Below, in pieces: positions 53,424 to 62,378 of a stretch of 64,000 bases of DNA. Below the pieces are notes generated by a model. That model worked only from the letters and a program-made list of their open reading frames with translations. It searched no databases and had not been told where the DNA came from. The stretch is from the NCBI RefSeq assembly GCF_003350475.1, contig NZ_QQAV01000008.1, positions 1 to 64,000 of the forward strand. Reading direction: 5' to 3'. Position numbers and translations under genes: made by a program. Within the stretch, counting starts at the first letter, position 1, and each line of letters begins with the position of its first letter. This DNA is from Pseudacidovorax intermedius. GTDB taxonomy: Bacteria > Pseudomonadota > Gammaproteobacteria > Burkholderiales > Burkholderiaceae_C.

Positions 53424-55117
53424 GCGGGTGCCTGTTGTTGGGTGTGGGTTTCGAGGCCGACGAACTGCGAGTCGTTCTCCTGGAAGGCGATGGCCTCGTC
53501 GAGGGTGGCGTCGTCCAGCCAGCCGTTGTCCACCAGGATGGCGCCCAGCGGTCGGCGCGACTGCGCCTGCAGGCGCAGCGCGGCTTCCAGGTGCTCGGGG
53601 TCGATGGCGCGCCAGGACAGCAGCAGCTCGCCCAGCCGCTGGCGCGTCTGCACCAGGTGGTCGTCGGAGGGAAAGTCGTGCATGGTCTTGTCCCAGACCA
53701 GCCGCGTGCCGAAGAGCTTGTGCGACAGGAACAGGCGCCAGGCCCGGGCCGCGGCGGCGGCATTGATGAAGTTGCCCACCACCATGCGCGGCACCGACAG
53801 CAGGCCGTGCTCCCAGCCGTACATGTGGGTCACGAACCAGGCCCGCTGCAGCACGCGCCACAGCAGCAGGACGCCGTTGATGGCCATCACCGTCACCACC
53901 CAGCTGCCCGGATGCAGCAGCGGCGGGTAGTGCACCGTGAACCAGCCGAACTCGTAGGCCAGGAAGAACAGCATGAAGTTCAGCACCAGCAGATAGCCCA
54001 GCATGGCGACGAAGGACGTCACCAACCCCTTGCGGTCACGGTAGAGCAGGTACTTGGCGGCGAGCGAGCCGCGCCAGCCCACCTGCTCCCAGCCCTGAAA
54101 GCCGATGCCCAGCGTCCAGCGGGCCTTCTGCCGGTAGGCGGTGCGGAAGGTGTCGGGAAAGAACTCGCGCACGCCCAGCGGCATGCGCAGCGCATGCACC
54201 TTCTCGCCGCCCAGCCCGAACCATTTGGTGCGGCGCGTCACGTAGTCCACCTCGAAGCGGCCGAAGATCTGCTTCATGCCCAGCTGGCCCAGGCGGTTGC
54301 CGATGTCGTAGTCCTCGGTCAGGCTGTCGACGTTGAAGGGCTGGTTCTGCGTGGCCTCGGCCAGGGTGTGCAGGGCCCGGAGCGAGAAGCAGGTGCCCAC
54401 GCCAGCCGACGGCACGGTGCCGGCGAGGCTCTCGCGCACCACCAGGTCCTTGCTGTGCCATTCGGCGAACTCGTCCATGTAGGTGCCGGCCACCAGCTCG
54501 AACCAGTGGCGCTCCAGCGAGGTCACGGGCAGCTGGATGAAGTCCATCCTCGGCAGCAGGTAGTTGTAGTACTTGAGCTCCAGCGGGTGGAGCACGTCCT
54601 CGCTGTCGTGCAGCACCACGCCCGCAAAGCGCTGGCCGGTGGACTTCTCGTACTTGAAGACGGCCTGCACCACCCAGTTGAGACAGTCGGCCTTGCAGGT
54701 GGGGCCGTCGTGCGGCACTTCCACGCGCACCAGGTGGCGGTAGCGCCGGCGCATGCGCTCCACCTCCTCGATGGTGCGCGCGTCGTTGCGGTAGGTTCCC
54801 ACGAAGATGGCGTAGTCGCGGTACTCCAGCGTCGAGACCATGTTGGCCAGCATGGGCGCGATCACGTCGTACTCGTGCCACGCCGGGATCATGATGGCCA
54901 TGGGCTGCTCTGCGCGTTCGCGCAGCTGCGCCACCGACAGCGGCGCATAGCGCCGCCGCACGGTCAGCGCGCGCCAGGCTTCGCGCACCCAGTACCAGAG
55001 GTCGATGAACAGGTCATCCAGGCCGGAGATCAGCACCAGCACCGCGACGGTCGCCGTCAGCACCTCCAGCAGGTGGTAGTAGTCGGCCGCCAGGTACGGC
55101 CAGTAGAGCGAGTCCAT
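53420..55117 (-). CDS. nfrB: NfrB-like glycosyltransferase with C-terminal MshEN domain
   Basis: The protein has 565 residues. An N-terminal TM (about 18-32) precedes a family 2 glycosyltransferase domain (about 70-370) with PAWHEYDVIAPML, the Asp motif LHDSED (169-174), TEDYDIGNRL and QKARW (a QxxRW motif). Two more TM segments follow. Two 24-residue MshEN motifs lie at about 494-517 (RLGELLLSWRAID...) and 523-546 (PLGAILVDNGWLD...), the known c-di-GMP-binding module. E. coli NfrB is c-di-GMP-activated and longer. It polymerises a sugar made by WecB or its product. Confidence 0.92.
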   Translation of the reverse strand: MDSLYWPYLAADYYHLLEVLTATVAVLVLISGLDDLFIDLWYWVREAWRALTVRRRYAPLSVAQLRERAEQPMAIMIPAWHEYDVIAPMLANMVSTLEYRDYAIFVGTYRNDARTIEEVERMRRRYRHLVRVEVPHDGPTCKADCLNWVVQAVFKYEKSTGQRFAGVVLHDSEDVLHPLELKYYNYLLPRMDFIQLPVTSLERHWFELVAGTYMDEFAEWHSKDLVVRESLAGTVPSAGVGTCFSLRALHTLAEATQNQPFNVDSLTEDYDIGNRLGQLGMKQIFGRFEVDYVTRRTKWFGLGGEKVHALRMPLGVREFFPDTFRTAYRQKARWTLGIGFQGWEQVGWRGSLAAKYLLYRDRKGLVTSFVAMLGYLLVLNFMLFFLAYEFGWFTVHYPPLLHPGSWVVTVMAINGVLLLWRVLQRAWFVTHMYGWEHGLLSVPRMVVGNFINAAAAARAWRLFLSHKLFGTRLVWDKTMHDFPSDDHLVQTRQRLGELLLSWRAIDPEHLEAALRLQAQSRRPLGAILVDNGWLDDATLDEAIAFQENDSQFVGLETHTQQQAPA

Positions 55118-55251
55118 GCTTGGAAAGTGCCTCAGCGCAACACGCTGGCCGAGCGCAGCACCACCCCCTGCCAGCATCCGCAGAGCCGGGCGCCGGCGCG
55201 CAAGAAGCGGCCGCGGAGCAGGCCACGCGCAGGCACCCGCGGAACTGGCTT

Positions 55252-55319
55252 TGCCAGGCCGCCGGGTGCGCCCCCTTCAGGGGGGGGGCGGAGCGCGCAG
55301 CGCGCAGCCTGGGGGTCAC
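55252..55319. repeat. Burkholderiales-type intergenic repeat between nfrB and the BcsB-like gene
   Basis: The 198-base gap contains CCCCCTTCAGGGGG, then GGAGCGCGCAGCGCGCAGCC and GGGGGTCAC, with internal symmetry. I recognise this pattern as a common palindromic intergenic element in Comamonadaceae genomes. It can form a strong hairpin, and here it interrupts an otherwise overlapping operon. Confidence 0.5.
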
Positions 55320-57511
55320 TTGTTCCGGTCATGGCGACGCTTCAGGCGATGGGCGATCACGAAGAGCAGCAGCAGTGCCAGCAGCGCGAAGGCGATCACC
55401 GGCACGCCCCACGACAGATGGCGGCGCCATTCGGCCAGGAAGCCGGAGTCTTCGGGCGCGGCATCGCTGTTGGCGGCCGTGCTGCCGTCGGACCAGGCCA
55501 CCGGACCCTCATCGCCCAGCACGGCCAGGTCGCCGCGGTTGAGCACGAAGGGCTTGCCCAGCGCCGGCTGCGTGCCCAGCACCTGGTAGACCAGGCCGTA
55601 CTGGCCGTGGCTGCTGGCCACCTCGATGGCGCTGGCCTGGCTCAGGCCGCCGACATCCAGCCAGGGCGACTGCTTGCCGTTGATGCGCAGGTGGCCGTCC
55701 TTGACGGACACGCGGGCGTTGGCCCCGTCGACCGGAACCTGCAGCGCCAGGAAGGGGCGGGCGGGGTTGAAGGCACCCTGGCCCTGCACCACCAGCTCGG
55801 CGCGCACGGGGCTCACGCCGGCAGCGGCGGCGATGCGCACGACGCGCGGCAGCGTGGCGATGGCATCGGCCAGGTAGGACTCGGGCACCGCCACCTGCGG
55901 GTGGTAGGCCATCAGCGGCAGCAGGCCGACGAAGGTGCCGTCGGGCTTGGCGTCGCCGGTGCGCAGGGCGGTGGTGCGCAGCACCTGGACCGGGTAGGGC
56001 TGGGGCGCCTCGTTGCAACCGTCGTAGTAGGGCTGGCGCTGGATGGCCACGCGCAGCACGTTGTTCAGGCCCAGCACATAGCTGGGCACGCGGGCGTCGA
56101 TGCGCTCGGGATGGCCGTCGGCATTGAGCCGGCGCGCGCCCAGCAGCGTGTCGTTCCAGTAGATCGTGGCCACCGGCGCGGAGCGGCCCGCGCTGGGCGA
56201 CACGGCCAGGTCCACGGCGATGTCGGTGGGCAGGCGGCCGTCGGCCGACAGCGCGGCCAGCGGCATGGTGACGGTCCAGTCGCCCTTGGCGAGCACGTCG
56301 AAGTTGGGATTGGTTCCGCCCCATTGCGTCGGGTGGATCACCGTGCGGCTGGTGGCCTCGGCCTGGTCGGCCTTGTCGATCACCGCATTGCGGCCGATCA
56401 GCACGTTGCGCCACGCATCGGCGAAGGCACCGGCGGCCTGCGCACCGGCGTCCTCGGCCAGCACGATCACGGGGCGGGCGCCCAGCGTGGCCAGGCGCAC
56501 CATGTGCGAGGGCATGCCGTCGGCGGCCAGCGCCGTCTGGCGGCCGCGCCAGTCGGACAGGGCACGCGCGGCGTCGGCATCGCCATTGAGCTGCGCGGCC
56601 AGCGCATCGAGCGCGGCATTCATCTGCTGGCGCAACGGGGCGTCCATCACGAGCAGGTCGCCCGTGGCGGCGCCGGAGCCCAGCACCATCAGCGCGCCCA
56701 CCTCGGCCGCGTCGCGGATCTGGTGGCGGGCCTCGCCGGCGGCCAGGCCCGAGAAGGCGGGCAGGCCGGCCAGCGCGGGCGGAATCTGCCAGCCCTGGGT
56801 GTCGACGCTGTCGCCCACCGCGGGGAAGCTGCGCACGTTGATCTGGCGGCCGGCCTGTTCCATGGCCAGGCCGATGCGCCAGGCGCTGTCGTAGGCGCCC
56901 TTGGACAGGCGCTTGCCGGCCACGATCATCGTGGGCCTGGCGGGCAGGGCCACCCAGGCGTCGGCCAGGTCGGTCAGGGCGCCGCTGGTGAAGCGGTAGG
57001 TGAAGCGGGTGTCGGGCTCGACCGCCAGCACGTTGCCCGACGGCCGCTCGTAGGCGCAGATGCGCTCGGGCGAGTTGTTGATCCAGCTGACGCCCAGGCG
57101 CAGGAAGCCGTCGACGATGGTGCGGGTGTCCACCTTCAGCGTCTGGCTGGCGTCGCCTTCGGCTGTGTCCACGCGGGTGGCGTAGCCGGGCCGGCCGTTG
57201 ACGGCCAGCGTCATGGAGGTGCGGGCCTCCTCGGGCTTGTAGTAGCGGCCGCGGAAGTCGATGCCGGCATCGGCGATGGCCACCCTGCGCGGCACCGGCA
57301 GGTAGAACTCCTGCTTGGCGTCGAAGCCGGTGAGCAGCACCGTGCGGGTGATGCCAAGGTCGGCCAGCGTGAAGCTGCGCGTGACCCAGGTCTCGCCCTG
57401 CAGTCGCTGCAGGGCGTCGCCCGCAGGACTGGCCAGGGCGGCCACGGGGGCCAGCAGGCCGACCCCGAGGACCAGCGGAAGAGGGCGAAGGAGGCGATGG
57501 GGCAGTCTCAT
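55316..57511 (-). CDS. BcsB-like periplasmic polysaccharide synthase subunit
   Basis: The protein has 731 residues with a signal peptide ending AALASPAG, beta-rich domains and a single C-terminal TM (about 700-720) followed by RLKRRHDRNK. This is the topology of BcsB, which sits beside the BcsA synthase and helps polymer exit. ERICAYERPSGNVLAVEPDT and WINNSPERIC recall the BcsB carbohydrate-binding region. Between wecB and nfrB it probably partners NfrB. Its start ATG 57511 overlaps the wecB stop. Confidence 0.8.
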   Translation of the reverse strand: MRLPHRLLRPLPLVLGVGLLAPVAALASPAGDALQRLQGETWVTRSFTLADLGITRTVLLTGFDAKQEFYLPVPRRVAIADAGIDFRGRYYKPEEARTSMTLAVNGRPGYATRVDTAEGDASQTLKVDTRTIVDGFLRLGVSWINNSPERICAYERPSGNVLAVEPDTRFTYRFTSGALTDLADAWVALPARPTMIVAGKRLSKGAYDSAWRIGLAMEQAGRQINVRSFPAVGDSVDTQGWQIPPALAGLPAFSGLAAGEARHQIRDAAEVGALMVLGSGAATGDLLVMDAPLRQQMNAALDALAAQLNGDADAARALSDWRGRQTALAADGMPSHMVRLATLGARPVIVLAEDAGAQAAGAFADAWRNVLIGRNAVIDKADQAEATSRTVIHPTQWGGTNPNFDVLAKGDWTVTMPLAALSADGRLPTDIAVDLAVSPSAGRSAPVATIYWNDTLLGARRLNADGHPERIDARVPSYVLGLNNVLRVAIQRQPYYDGCNEAPQPYPVQVLRTTALRTGDAKPDGTFVGLLPLMAYHPQVAVPESYLADAIATLPRVVRIAAAAGVSPVRAELVVQGQGAFNPARPFLALQVPVDGANARVSVKDGHLRINGKQSPWLDVGGLSQASAIEVASSHGQYGLVYQVLGTQPALGKPFVLNRGDLAVLGDEGPVAWSDGSTAANSDAAPEDSGFLAEWRRHLSWGVPVIAFALLALLLLFVIAHRLKRRHDRNK

Positions 57512-58683
57512 GCGAAGTCCAGGCTCGGAACGGAAGCGGGTTGGAGGGGCGGGGGTGCGAACTCGGCCACGGGGCGGCCGCACAGCGCATCGACGATGCG
57601 GCGGCAGGCGTGGCCGTCGCCGTAGGGGTTGCCGCGGCGGCCGATTTCGGCATACGCGTCCGCGTCGTCCAGCAGGCGGCGGGCGGCGCGCAGGATGCGC
57701 TCGGGCGCGGTGCCCACCAGGTGCGCGGTGCCGGCGGCCACGGCCTCGGGGCGCTCGGTCACATCGCGCATCACCAGCACGGGCTTGCCGAGGTGGGGCG
57801 CCTCTTCCTGCACGCCGCCGGAGTCGGTCAGGATCAGGTGGGCGCGCCGCATCAGCCAGATGAAGTCCAGGTAGCCCACCGGCTCGATCAGGTGGACGTT
57901 GGGCAGGCCGTGCAGCAGCTGCATGACGACGCCGCGCACGTTGGGATTCATGTGCACCGGGTAGACGACCTCCACGTCATCGCGCAGCGCCAGCTCGCGC
58001 AGGGCGGCGCAGATGTTGCGGAAGCCCTCGCCGAAGTTCTCGCGCCGGTGGCCGGTGACCAGCACCAGCCGGCGCCCGGGCGTGAGCCACGCATAGCGGC
58101 CAGAGACGGTGGCCGACAGTGCCGGGTCGGCATCCAGCCGTGCCAGCGTCGCGGCCAGCGCGTCGATGACGGTGTTGCCTGTCACCCAGGCCCGCCCGCC
58201 CAGGTGTTCGCGCCGCAGGGCGTCGCGGGCGGCGGGCGTGGGGGCGAACATCCATTCGCTCATCACATCGACGACGCGGCGGTTCATCTCCTCGGGGAAG
58301 GGCGCCTTCATGTCGCCGCTGCGCAGACCCGCCTCCACATGGCCGACCGGAATGCGCAGGTGGAAGGCCGCCAGGGCGCAGGCGGCGGCCGTGGTGGTGT
58401 CGCCGTGCACCAGCACGCAGTCGGGACGCAGCTCGCGCAGCACCTCGTCCATGCGCGTCGTGAGCCGCGCGCTGAGCTGGTTGAGCGTCTGGTCGGGCTG
58501 CATCACGTCCAGGTCGCGGTCGGCCTTCAGGCCGAAAAGCCCCATGGCCTGCGCCAGCATTTCGCGGTGCTGTCCGGTGATGCACAGGGTGCTGCGCAGC
58601 TGGGGCTCCGCGGCCAGCGCGGACACCAGGGGCGCCATCTTGATGGCTTCGGGGCGGGTTCCAAAAATCGAGAGGACGTGCAT
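57508..58683 (-). CDS. wecB: UDP-N-acetylglucosamine 2-epimerase
   Basis: The protein has 391 residues with the GT-B fold and converts UDP-GlcNAc to UDP-ManNAc. It starts MHVLSIFGTRPEAIKMAPLV. VHGDTTTAAACALAAFHL, GHVEAGLRSGDMKAPFPEEMNR, VLVTGHRRENFGEGF and LTDSGGVQEEAPHLGKPVLVMRDVTERPEA are diagnostic. WecB is also required for the E. coli NfrAB polysaccharide, so its place as first gene of this operon supports the pathway call. No wecC is adjacent. Confidence 0.95.
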   Translation of the reverse strand: MHVLSIFGTRPEAIKMAPLVSALAAEPQLRSTLCITGQHREMLAQAMGLFGLKADRDLDVMQPDQTLNQLSARLTTRMDEVLRELRPDCVLVHGDTTTAAACALAAFHLRIPVGHVEAGLRSGDMKAPFPEEMNRRVVDVMSEWMFAPTPAARDALRREHLGGRAWVTGNTVIDALAATLARLDADPALSATVSGRYAWLTPGRRLVLVTGHRRENFGEGFRNICAALRELALRDDVEVVYPVHMNPNVRGVVMQLLHGLPNVHLIEPVGYLDFIWLMRRAHLILTDSGGVQEEAPHLGKPVLVMRDVTERPEAVAAGTAHLVGTAPERILRAARRLLDDADAYAEIGRRGNPYGDGHACRRIVDALCGRPVAEFAPPPLQPASVPSLDFA

Positions 58684-58773
58684 CGGAAGGCGGAAAGCGC
58701 GCCCTGGCCACCGGCGCCTGGACGCGCGGGGGAGGCTGCGTCGCGGGGCGCCGTGACATCAACGGCACGGACT

Positions 58774-58863
58774 GTTAACTTTAGTTAACGATGGTATCGG
58801 CCGTGACAGACAAGACGCCGACCTGAGCACCGAAAAGTCGCTGAAATGTGAACTATTGTTAAC
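58774..58863. promoter_or_regulatory. GTTAAC palindromes upstream of wecB
   Basis: GTTAACT-TT-AGTTAAC (58774-58789) is a perfect 16-base inverted repeat. A further GTTAAC lies at 58858-58863. They sit in an AT-rich patch about 90-180 bases upstream of the wecB start at 58683, in otherwise GC-rich DNA. They are good candidates for a dimeric regulator of the polysaccharide operon; I cannot name it. Confidence 0.5.
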
Positions 58864-58942
58864 TGTGGCCGAGCGTCGCTGCGCTTTCCCAGCGGAGCCT
58901 GACTCGCCGCGCACCCTGGCCATGCGGCCGAGGGCACGCGGC

Positions 58943-58983
58943 AAAGCAAAAGGTCTCCGCGTCGAAGAGGACGCGGAGACCTT
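58943..58983 (-). terminator. Rho-independent terminator after the CsbD gene
   Basis: AAGGTCTCCGCGTC (58950-58963), a six-base loop and GACGCGGAGACCTT (58970-58983) form a perfect 14-pair stem. Read on the minus strand it is followed by a T-rich tail (TTTTGCTTT including the stem end), 113 bases past the CsbD stop at 59096. Confidence 0.75.
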
Positions 58984-59095
58984 GTGTGAGACGGACGGTG
59001 GAGCCAGCCTTCGGAGACCGGGTCGGGCCCAGTCCGTCGACGGCCTGCATGGACGGGCGCCGCCGATGCGGCGCCAGGCCTGTGGCGGGGCAGGC

Positions 59096-59287
59096 TCAGT
59101 GGCGCAGCTTGTCGGCCGCGTCCTTGGCGGCTTCCTTGGTGTCGCCGTAGGCTTCCTGGGCCTTGCCGGCGGCCTTGTCGGCCATGCCTTCGGCCTGCAT
59201 CTTCTCGCTGCCGAAAGCCTTGCCCACGGTCTCCTTGACCGAGCCCTTGGCCTGCTTCAGGTTGCCTTGCACGGAATCCTTGTTCAT
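59096..59287 (-). CDS. CsbD-family stress protein
   Basis: The protein is 63 residues from ATG 59287 behind a GGAGG site (59292-59296 on the minus strand reading). MNKDSVQGNLKQAKGSVKETVGKAF is the CsbD signature, followed by a charged Lys/Ala/Glu helix. CsbD proteins are small, hydrophilic and induced by general stress; their molecular role is unknown. It stands alone with its own terminator. Confidence 0.88.
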   Translation of the reverse strand: MNKDSVQGNLKQAKGSVKETVGKAFGSEKMQAEGMADKAAGKAQEAYGDTKEAAKDAADKLRH

Positions 59288-59667
59288 GAATACCTCCTGG
59301 TCGAAGCGCCTGCGGCGGGATTGCCCCAGGCATTCGCGATGCGGCGAATGCATTCCATGCTAGGAAGCTGAAACGCCCCGAACAGGGTTGCCCACGCCAT
59401 GCCGGCGTAGTGCGGCAGGCCTGCGCGATGTAGGCGCCGGATGGCGCGGCTCGCCACGGCCTCAGCTGCCTGGGCGAAAAAGTGCCTGCCCGGCGGGCGT
59501 CGGGCCGTCCATCCTCCATACGGCTGGCGTTGTGGCCGAGCCACTAGCACAACGGCTGCAACTGCAGCAAGCAGCCGTTCGATTGACGTCTTGGTTACCG
59601 CATTTAACAATTCAGTAACGTTTAGGTAAGAATCTCCTTTTTTTCTCTCTCTTCCGCAAAGGTCCCG
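59288..59667. promoter_or_regulatory. Divergent region between CsbD and pilE, with pilE promoter candidate
   Basis: No gene is supported in these 380 bases. Near pilE, TTGACG (59583-59588) and AACAAT (59606-59611), 17 bases apart, make a reasonable sigma70 promoter. GTTAC and GTAAC flank the -10 region as a short inverted repeat, and a T/C-rich leader runs to the start. Confidence 0.4.
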
Positions 59668-60126
59668 ATGAGGTTCAGCACGCGGCGCACTCGGGGCTTC
59701 ACGCTCATCGAAGTCATGATCGTGGTCGCCATCGTGGCGATCCTGACAGCCATTGCCCTGCCCAGTTACCGCGACTACGTGCTGCGCGGCCAGATGGTGG
59801 ACGGCACCAACGGCCTGGCGACGATGCAGGCCAACATGGAGCGGTACTTCCAGGACAACCGGCAGTACTCCGACGTGAGCAGCAGCGTGCAGTCGCCCTG
59901 CCGCACCGGCTCGGACATCTCGCGCACGGTCGGCAAGTTCCTCATCTCCTGCGACAGCACGACGGCCAGCGCCTATTCGATCCAGGCGGTCTCCAGCGCG
60001 CTGGGCGGGCTGACCTTCAAGCTCGACCAGGCCGGCAAGCGCTCGACGTACAACCTGCCCTCCGGCTGGGGCGCCGACTGCGCCAACGCGTGGATCCTCA
60101 AGCGAGGCCAGACGTGTCCCTCCTGA
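59668..60126 (+). CDS. pilE: PilE-like type IV minor pilin
   Basis: The protein has 152 residues, with a leader of ten residues ending RTRG, then [28 protein letters not shown] with Glu at +5, the classical type IVa pilin start. [13 protein letters not shown] and the late Cys residues (SPC, ISC, DC and TC) fit the PilE minor pilins found with pilVWXY1. It heads the operon continuing to pilY1. It is quite unlike the pilins at 589-20472. Confidence 0.92.
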   Translation: MRFSTRRTRGFTLIEVMIVVAIVAILTAIALPSYRDYVLRGQMVDGTNGLATMQANMERYFQDNRQYSDVSSSVQSPCRTGSDISRTVGKFLISCDSTTASAYSIQAVSSALGGLTFKLDQAGKRSTYNLPSGWGADCANAWILKRGQTCPS

Positions 60127-60743
60127 GGCGCGGCGCGCGCGGGGGGCGGAGCCGCGTGGCCGGCTTCACCCTCGTCGAACTGATGATCACCGTCTCGCTG
60201 CTGGCGATCCTGCTGGCGGTGGGCGTGCCCTCGCTGGCCGACTGGGTGCGCAACAGCCGCATCCGGACCGCGGCCAACAACATCCAGGACGGCCTGCGCA
60301 CCGCCCAGGCCGAGGCATTGAGCCGCAGCCGTCCCATGGTGCTGGTGTTCACCGACAGTACGCCGGCCACGGCCCCCGCGTCGGTGGCCGTGCGCAGCGG
60401 CGGCAAGTTCTGGGCGGTCTACCAGCTGCCGATGGACGGCTCGGCCGAAACGGCCCAGTTGGTCAGCACCGGCAACTTCAGCGGCGCGGCCGACGGCGTG
60501 GCCGTGACGGGGCCGGCGGCGCTGTGCTTCAGCAGCCTGGGGCGCGTCGTGTCCACCGGCGCGAGTTCGGGCCTGACCGCCGCCTGCCAGGTGCCCACCG
60601 GCACGCCGCCGCAGCAGGCCTACAACATCACGCTCACAGGTGCCGACCGACCCCTGCGCGTGACCGTGGGCCTGAGCGGCCAGGTGCGCATGTGCGACCC
60701 GGCCCGCAACATCACCAGCAGCCCCGACGGCTGCCCAAGCTGA
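60114..60743 (+). CDS. fimT: FimT/GspH-like minor pseudopilin
   Basis: The protein has 209 residues from GTG 60114, overlapping the pilE end by 13 bases, with a CGAGG site just before. The leader ends VAG, then [24 protein letters not shown], with Glu at +5. The GspH/FimT body has [23 protein letters not shown]. In some species FimT binds DNA during uptake. It is one of the minor pilins priming pilus assembly. Confidence 0.9.
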   Translation: MSLLRRGARGGRSRVAGFTLVELMITVSLLAILLAVGVPSLADWVRNSRIRTAANNIQDGLRTAQAEALSRSRPMVLVFTDSTPATAPASVAVRSGGKFWAVYQLPMDGSAETAQLVSTGNFSGAADGVAVTGPAALCFSSLGRVVSTGASSGLTAACQVPTGTPPQQAYNITLTGADRPLRVTVGLSGQVRMCDPARNITSSPDGCPS

Positions 60744-60750
60744 GCGCCGA

Positions 60751-61176
60751 ATGCCCCGCCACACCGATCGCGCCGCCCCGTCGCGCGGCCCCCGCCAGGC
60801 GGGTGTCGCGCTGATCGAGGTGCTGGTGTCCATCCTGCTCTTCTCCATCGCCCTGCTGGGGCTGATCGGCCTGCAGGCCCAGGCGACCTCGCTGTCGCTG
60901 GAGGCCGACTACCGCAGCCGCGCGGCCCTGCTGGCCGACGAGATCGCCGCCCAGGTCTGGATGAAGAAGACGGTCGCGCTGGACAGCGACGCCATCACGA
61001 GCTGGAAGAACAAGGTGGCCTCGTCCGCCAGCCTGCTGCCCAGCGGCACCGGCGGCTTCGACCGCGTCGGCAGCACCAACGCGGTGGACATCACCATCAC
61101 CTGGAAGCCGCCCTCGCGCAGCAGCACCGACGCCGCCAGCAGCTTCCGCACGCGGGTCACCGTGCCTTCGCTGTGA
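60751..61176 (+). CDS. pilV: Minor pilin PilV
   Basis: The protein has 141 residues; the leader ends RQAG, then VALIEVLVSILLFSIALLGLIGLQA, with Glu at +5, the usual PilV start. ITWKPP and RTRVTVPSL near the end fit the short PilV body. It lies seven bases after fimT and overlaps pilW in GTGA. Confidence 0.9.
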   Translation: MPRHTDRAAPSRGPRQAGVALIEVLVSILLFSIALLGLIGLQAQATSLSLEADYRSRAALLADEIAAQVWMKKTVALDSDAITSWKNKVASSASLLPSGTGGFDRVGSTNAVDITITWKPPSRSSTDAASSFRTRVTVPSL

Positions 61177-62378
61177 ACCGGATGGCTGCACGCACGATGC
61201 TCCTTCGCGCTGCCGCGGGCCGGCGGTCCGCGCGCGGTGTTTCGCTGATCGAACTGCTGGTCGCCATGGCCCTGGGCCTGATCGTGGTGCTGGCCGTGAT
61301 GAGCATGCTGGTGGTGGGCGAGGCCAACCGCCGCACCACCACCGGCACCAACGACATGACCCAGACCGGCGGCTTCACGGCCGCCACGCTCGACCGGGCG
61401 CTGCGCTCCGCCGGCGCCGGCTTCGCCCAGGGCTTCGACTGGGGCGTGATGGGCTGCAAGCTCCATGCGGCGCGCAACGGCACCAACGTGCTGCCGGTGA
61501 GCGCCGCCTTCCCGGCCCCCTTCGCAGGCCTGCTGGGCGGCGCGACGGACAGCGCCGACCTGCGCCTGGCGCCGGTGCTGATCGGCCAGGGGCAGAGCCA
61601 GACCGGCTCCGACATCCTCGTCACCATGGGCGGCAGCGCCGCGCTCGGCGACCTGCCGCGCCTGGTGCGCGGCAATGCCGGCACCCAGAAGATCCTGCTG
61701 GACAACACCCTCGGCCTGCAGGCCAACGACGTGCTGCTCATCAGCGCCAAGAGCGCGGGCGACTGCGTGGTCACGCAGGTCGATGGCAGCTTCACCCAGC
61801 CCGCGGCCGGCACCGACACGCTGCCGCTGGCCGGCCTGTACTTCCGCGCCAACACCACCAGCAGTTCGCTGGCCGGCATCGCCGGCAGTTCCGATGCCTA
61901 CATGACCGCCCTCGGCAACCAGGATGCCGACAACCTGCAGATGCAGATGTTCGGCGTGGGCACCGGCGGCATCCTGTACCGCTACGACCTGCTGCGCTCG
62001 ACCGGCAGCAGCGCCGCCGAGCCGCTGGCCGAGGGCGTCTATGCGCTGCGGGCGCTCTATGCCGTGGACAGCAGCGCGACGCCGGACGGCGTGTGGGACG
62101 GCGGCTATGTGGCGCCCACCGGCGACTACACCATCAAGACCCTGATGAAGACACCGGACACCCAGCGCCGCATCGTCGGTGTGCGCGTGGCCATGCTGGT
62201 GCGCAGCCCCGTGTACGAGAAGACGATGGTGTCGCCGGCCACGTACGTGCTGTTCAGCGACCAGACGGCGCTCAAGTACACGATCAACCTTTCCGACGAC
62301 GACCGGCACTACCGCTACCGCGTCGTGGACACCGTCGTTCCCCTGCGCAACCTGCTGATGAAGCAGCCCGCCTCATGA
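61173..62378 (+). CDS. pilW: Minor pilin PilW
   Basis: The protein has 401 residues from GTG 61173 (ATG 61182 possible). The leader ends SARG, then VSLIELLVAMALGLIVVLAVMSMLVVGEANRR, with Glu at +5, the PilW start. The long body and the closing LRYxV-type region (YRYRVVDTVVPLRNL) are typical. It works with PilV, PilX and PilY1 in the tip complex. It overlaps the next gene in ATGA. Confidence 0.92.
   Translation: MNRMAARTMLLRAAAGRRSARGVSLIELLVAMALGLIVVLAVMSMLVVGEANRRTTTGTNDMTQTGGFTAATLDRALRSAGAGFAQGFDWGVMGCKLHAARNGTNVLPVSAAFPAPFAGLLGGATDSADLRLAPVLIGQGQSQTGSDILVTMGGSAALGDLPRLVRGNAGTQKILLDNTLGLQANDVLLISAKSAGDCVVTQVDGSFTQPAAGTDTLPLAGLYFRANTTSSSLAGIAGSSDAYMTALGNQDADNLQMQMFGVGTGGILYRYDLLRSTGSSAAEPLAEGVYALRALYAVDSSATPDGVWDGGYVAPTGDYTIKTLMKTPDTQRRIVGVRVAMLVRSPVYEKTMVSPATYVLFSDQTALKYTINLSDDDRHYRYRVVDTVVPLRNLLMKQPAS

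Noticed and set aside
50028-53930. 1,300-codon frame on the + strand across the nfrA region
   Set aside because: Antisense shadow of nfrA; low-complexity Arg/Gly/Ala/Val composition and no signal or domain.
53420-55117. Call as cellulose synthase BcsA
   Set aside because: It lacks a PilZ domain and the many BcsA membrane helices, ends with MshEN motifs and is followed by an NfrA-like gene, so NfrB fits better.
53435-57625. 1,396-codon frame on the + strand across nfrB and the BcsB-like gene
   Set aside because: Antisense shadow; the opposite strand encodes recognisable glycosyltransferase and BcsB-like proteins with proper starts and overlaps.
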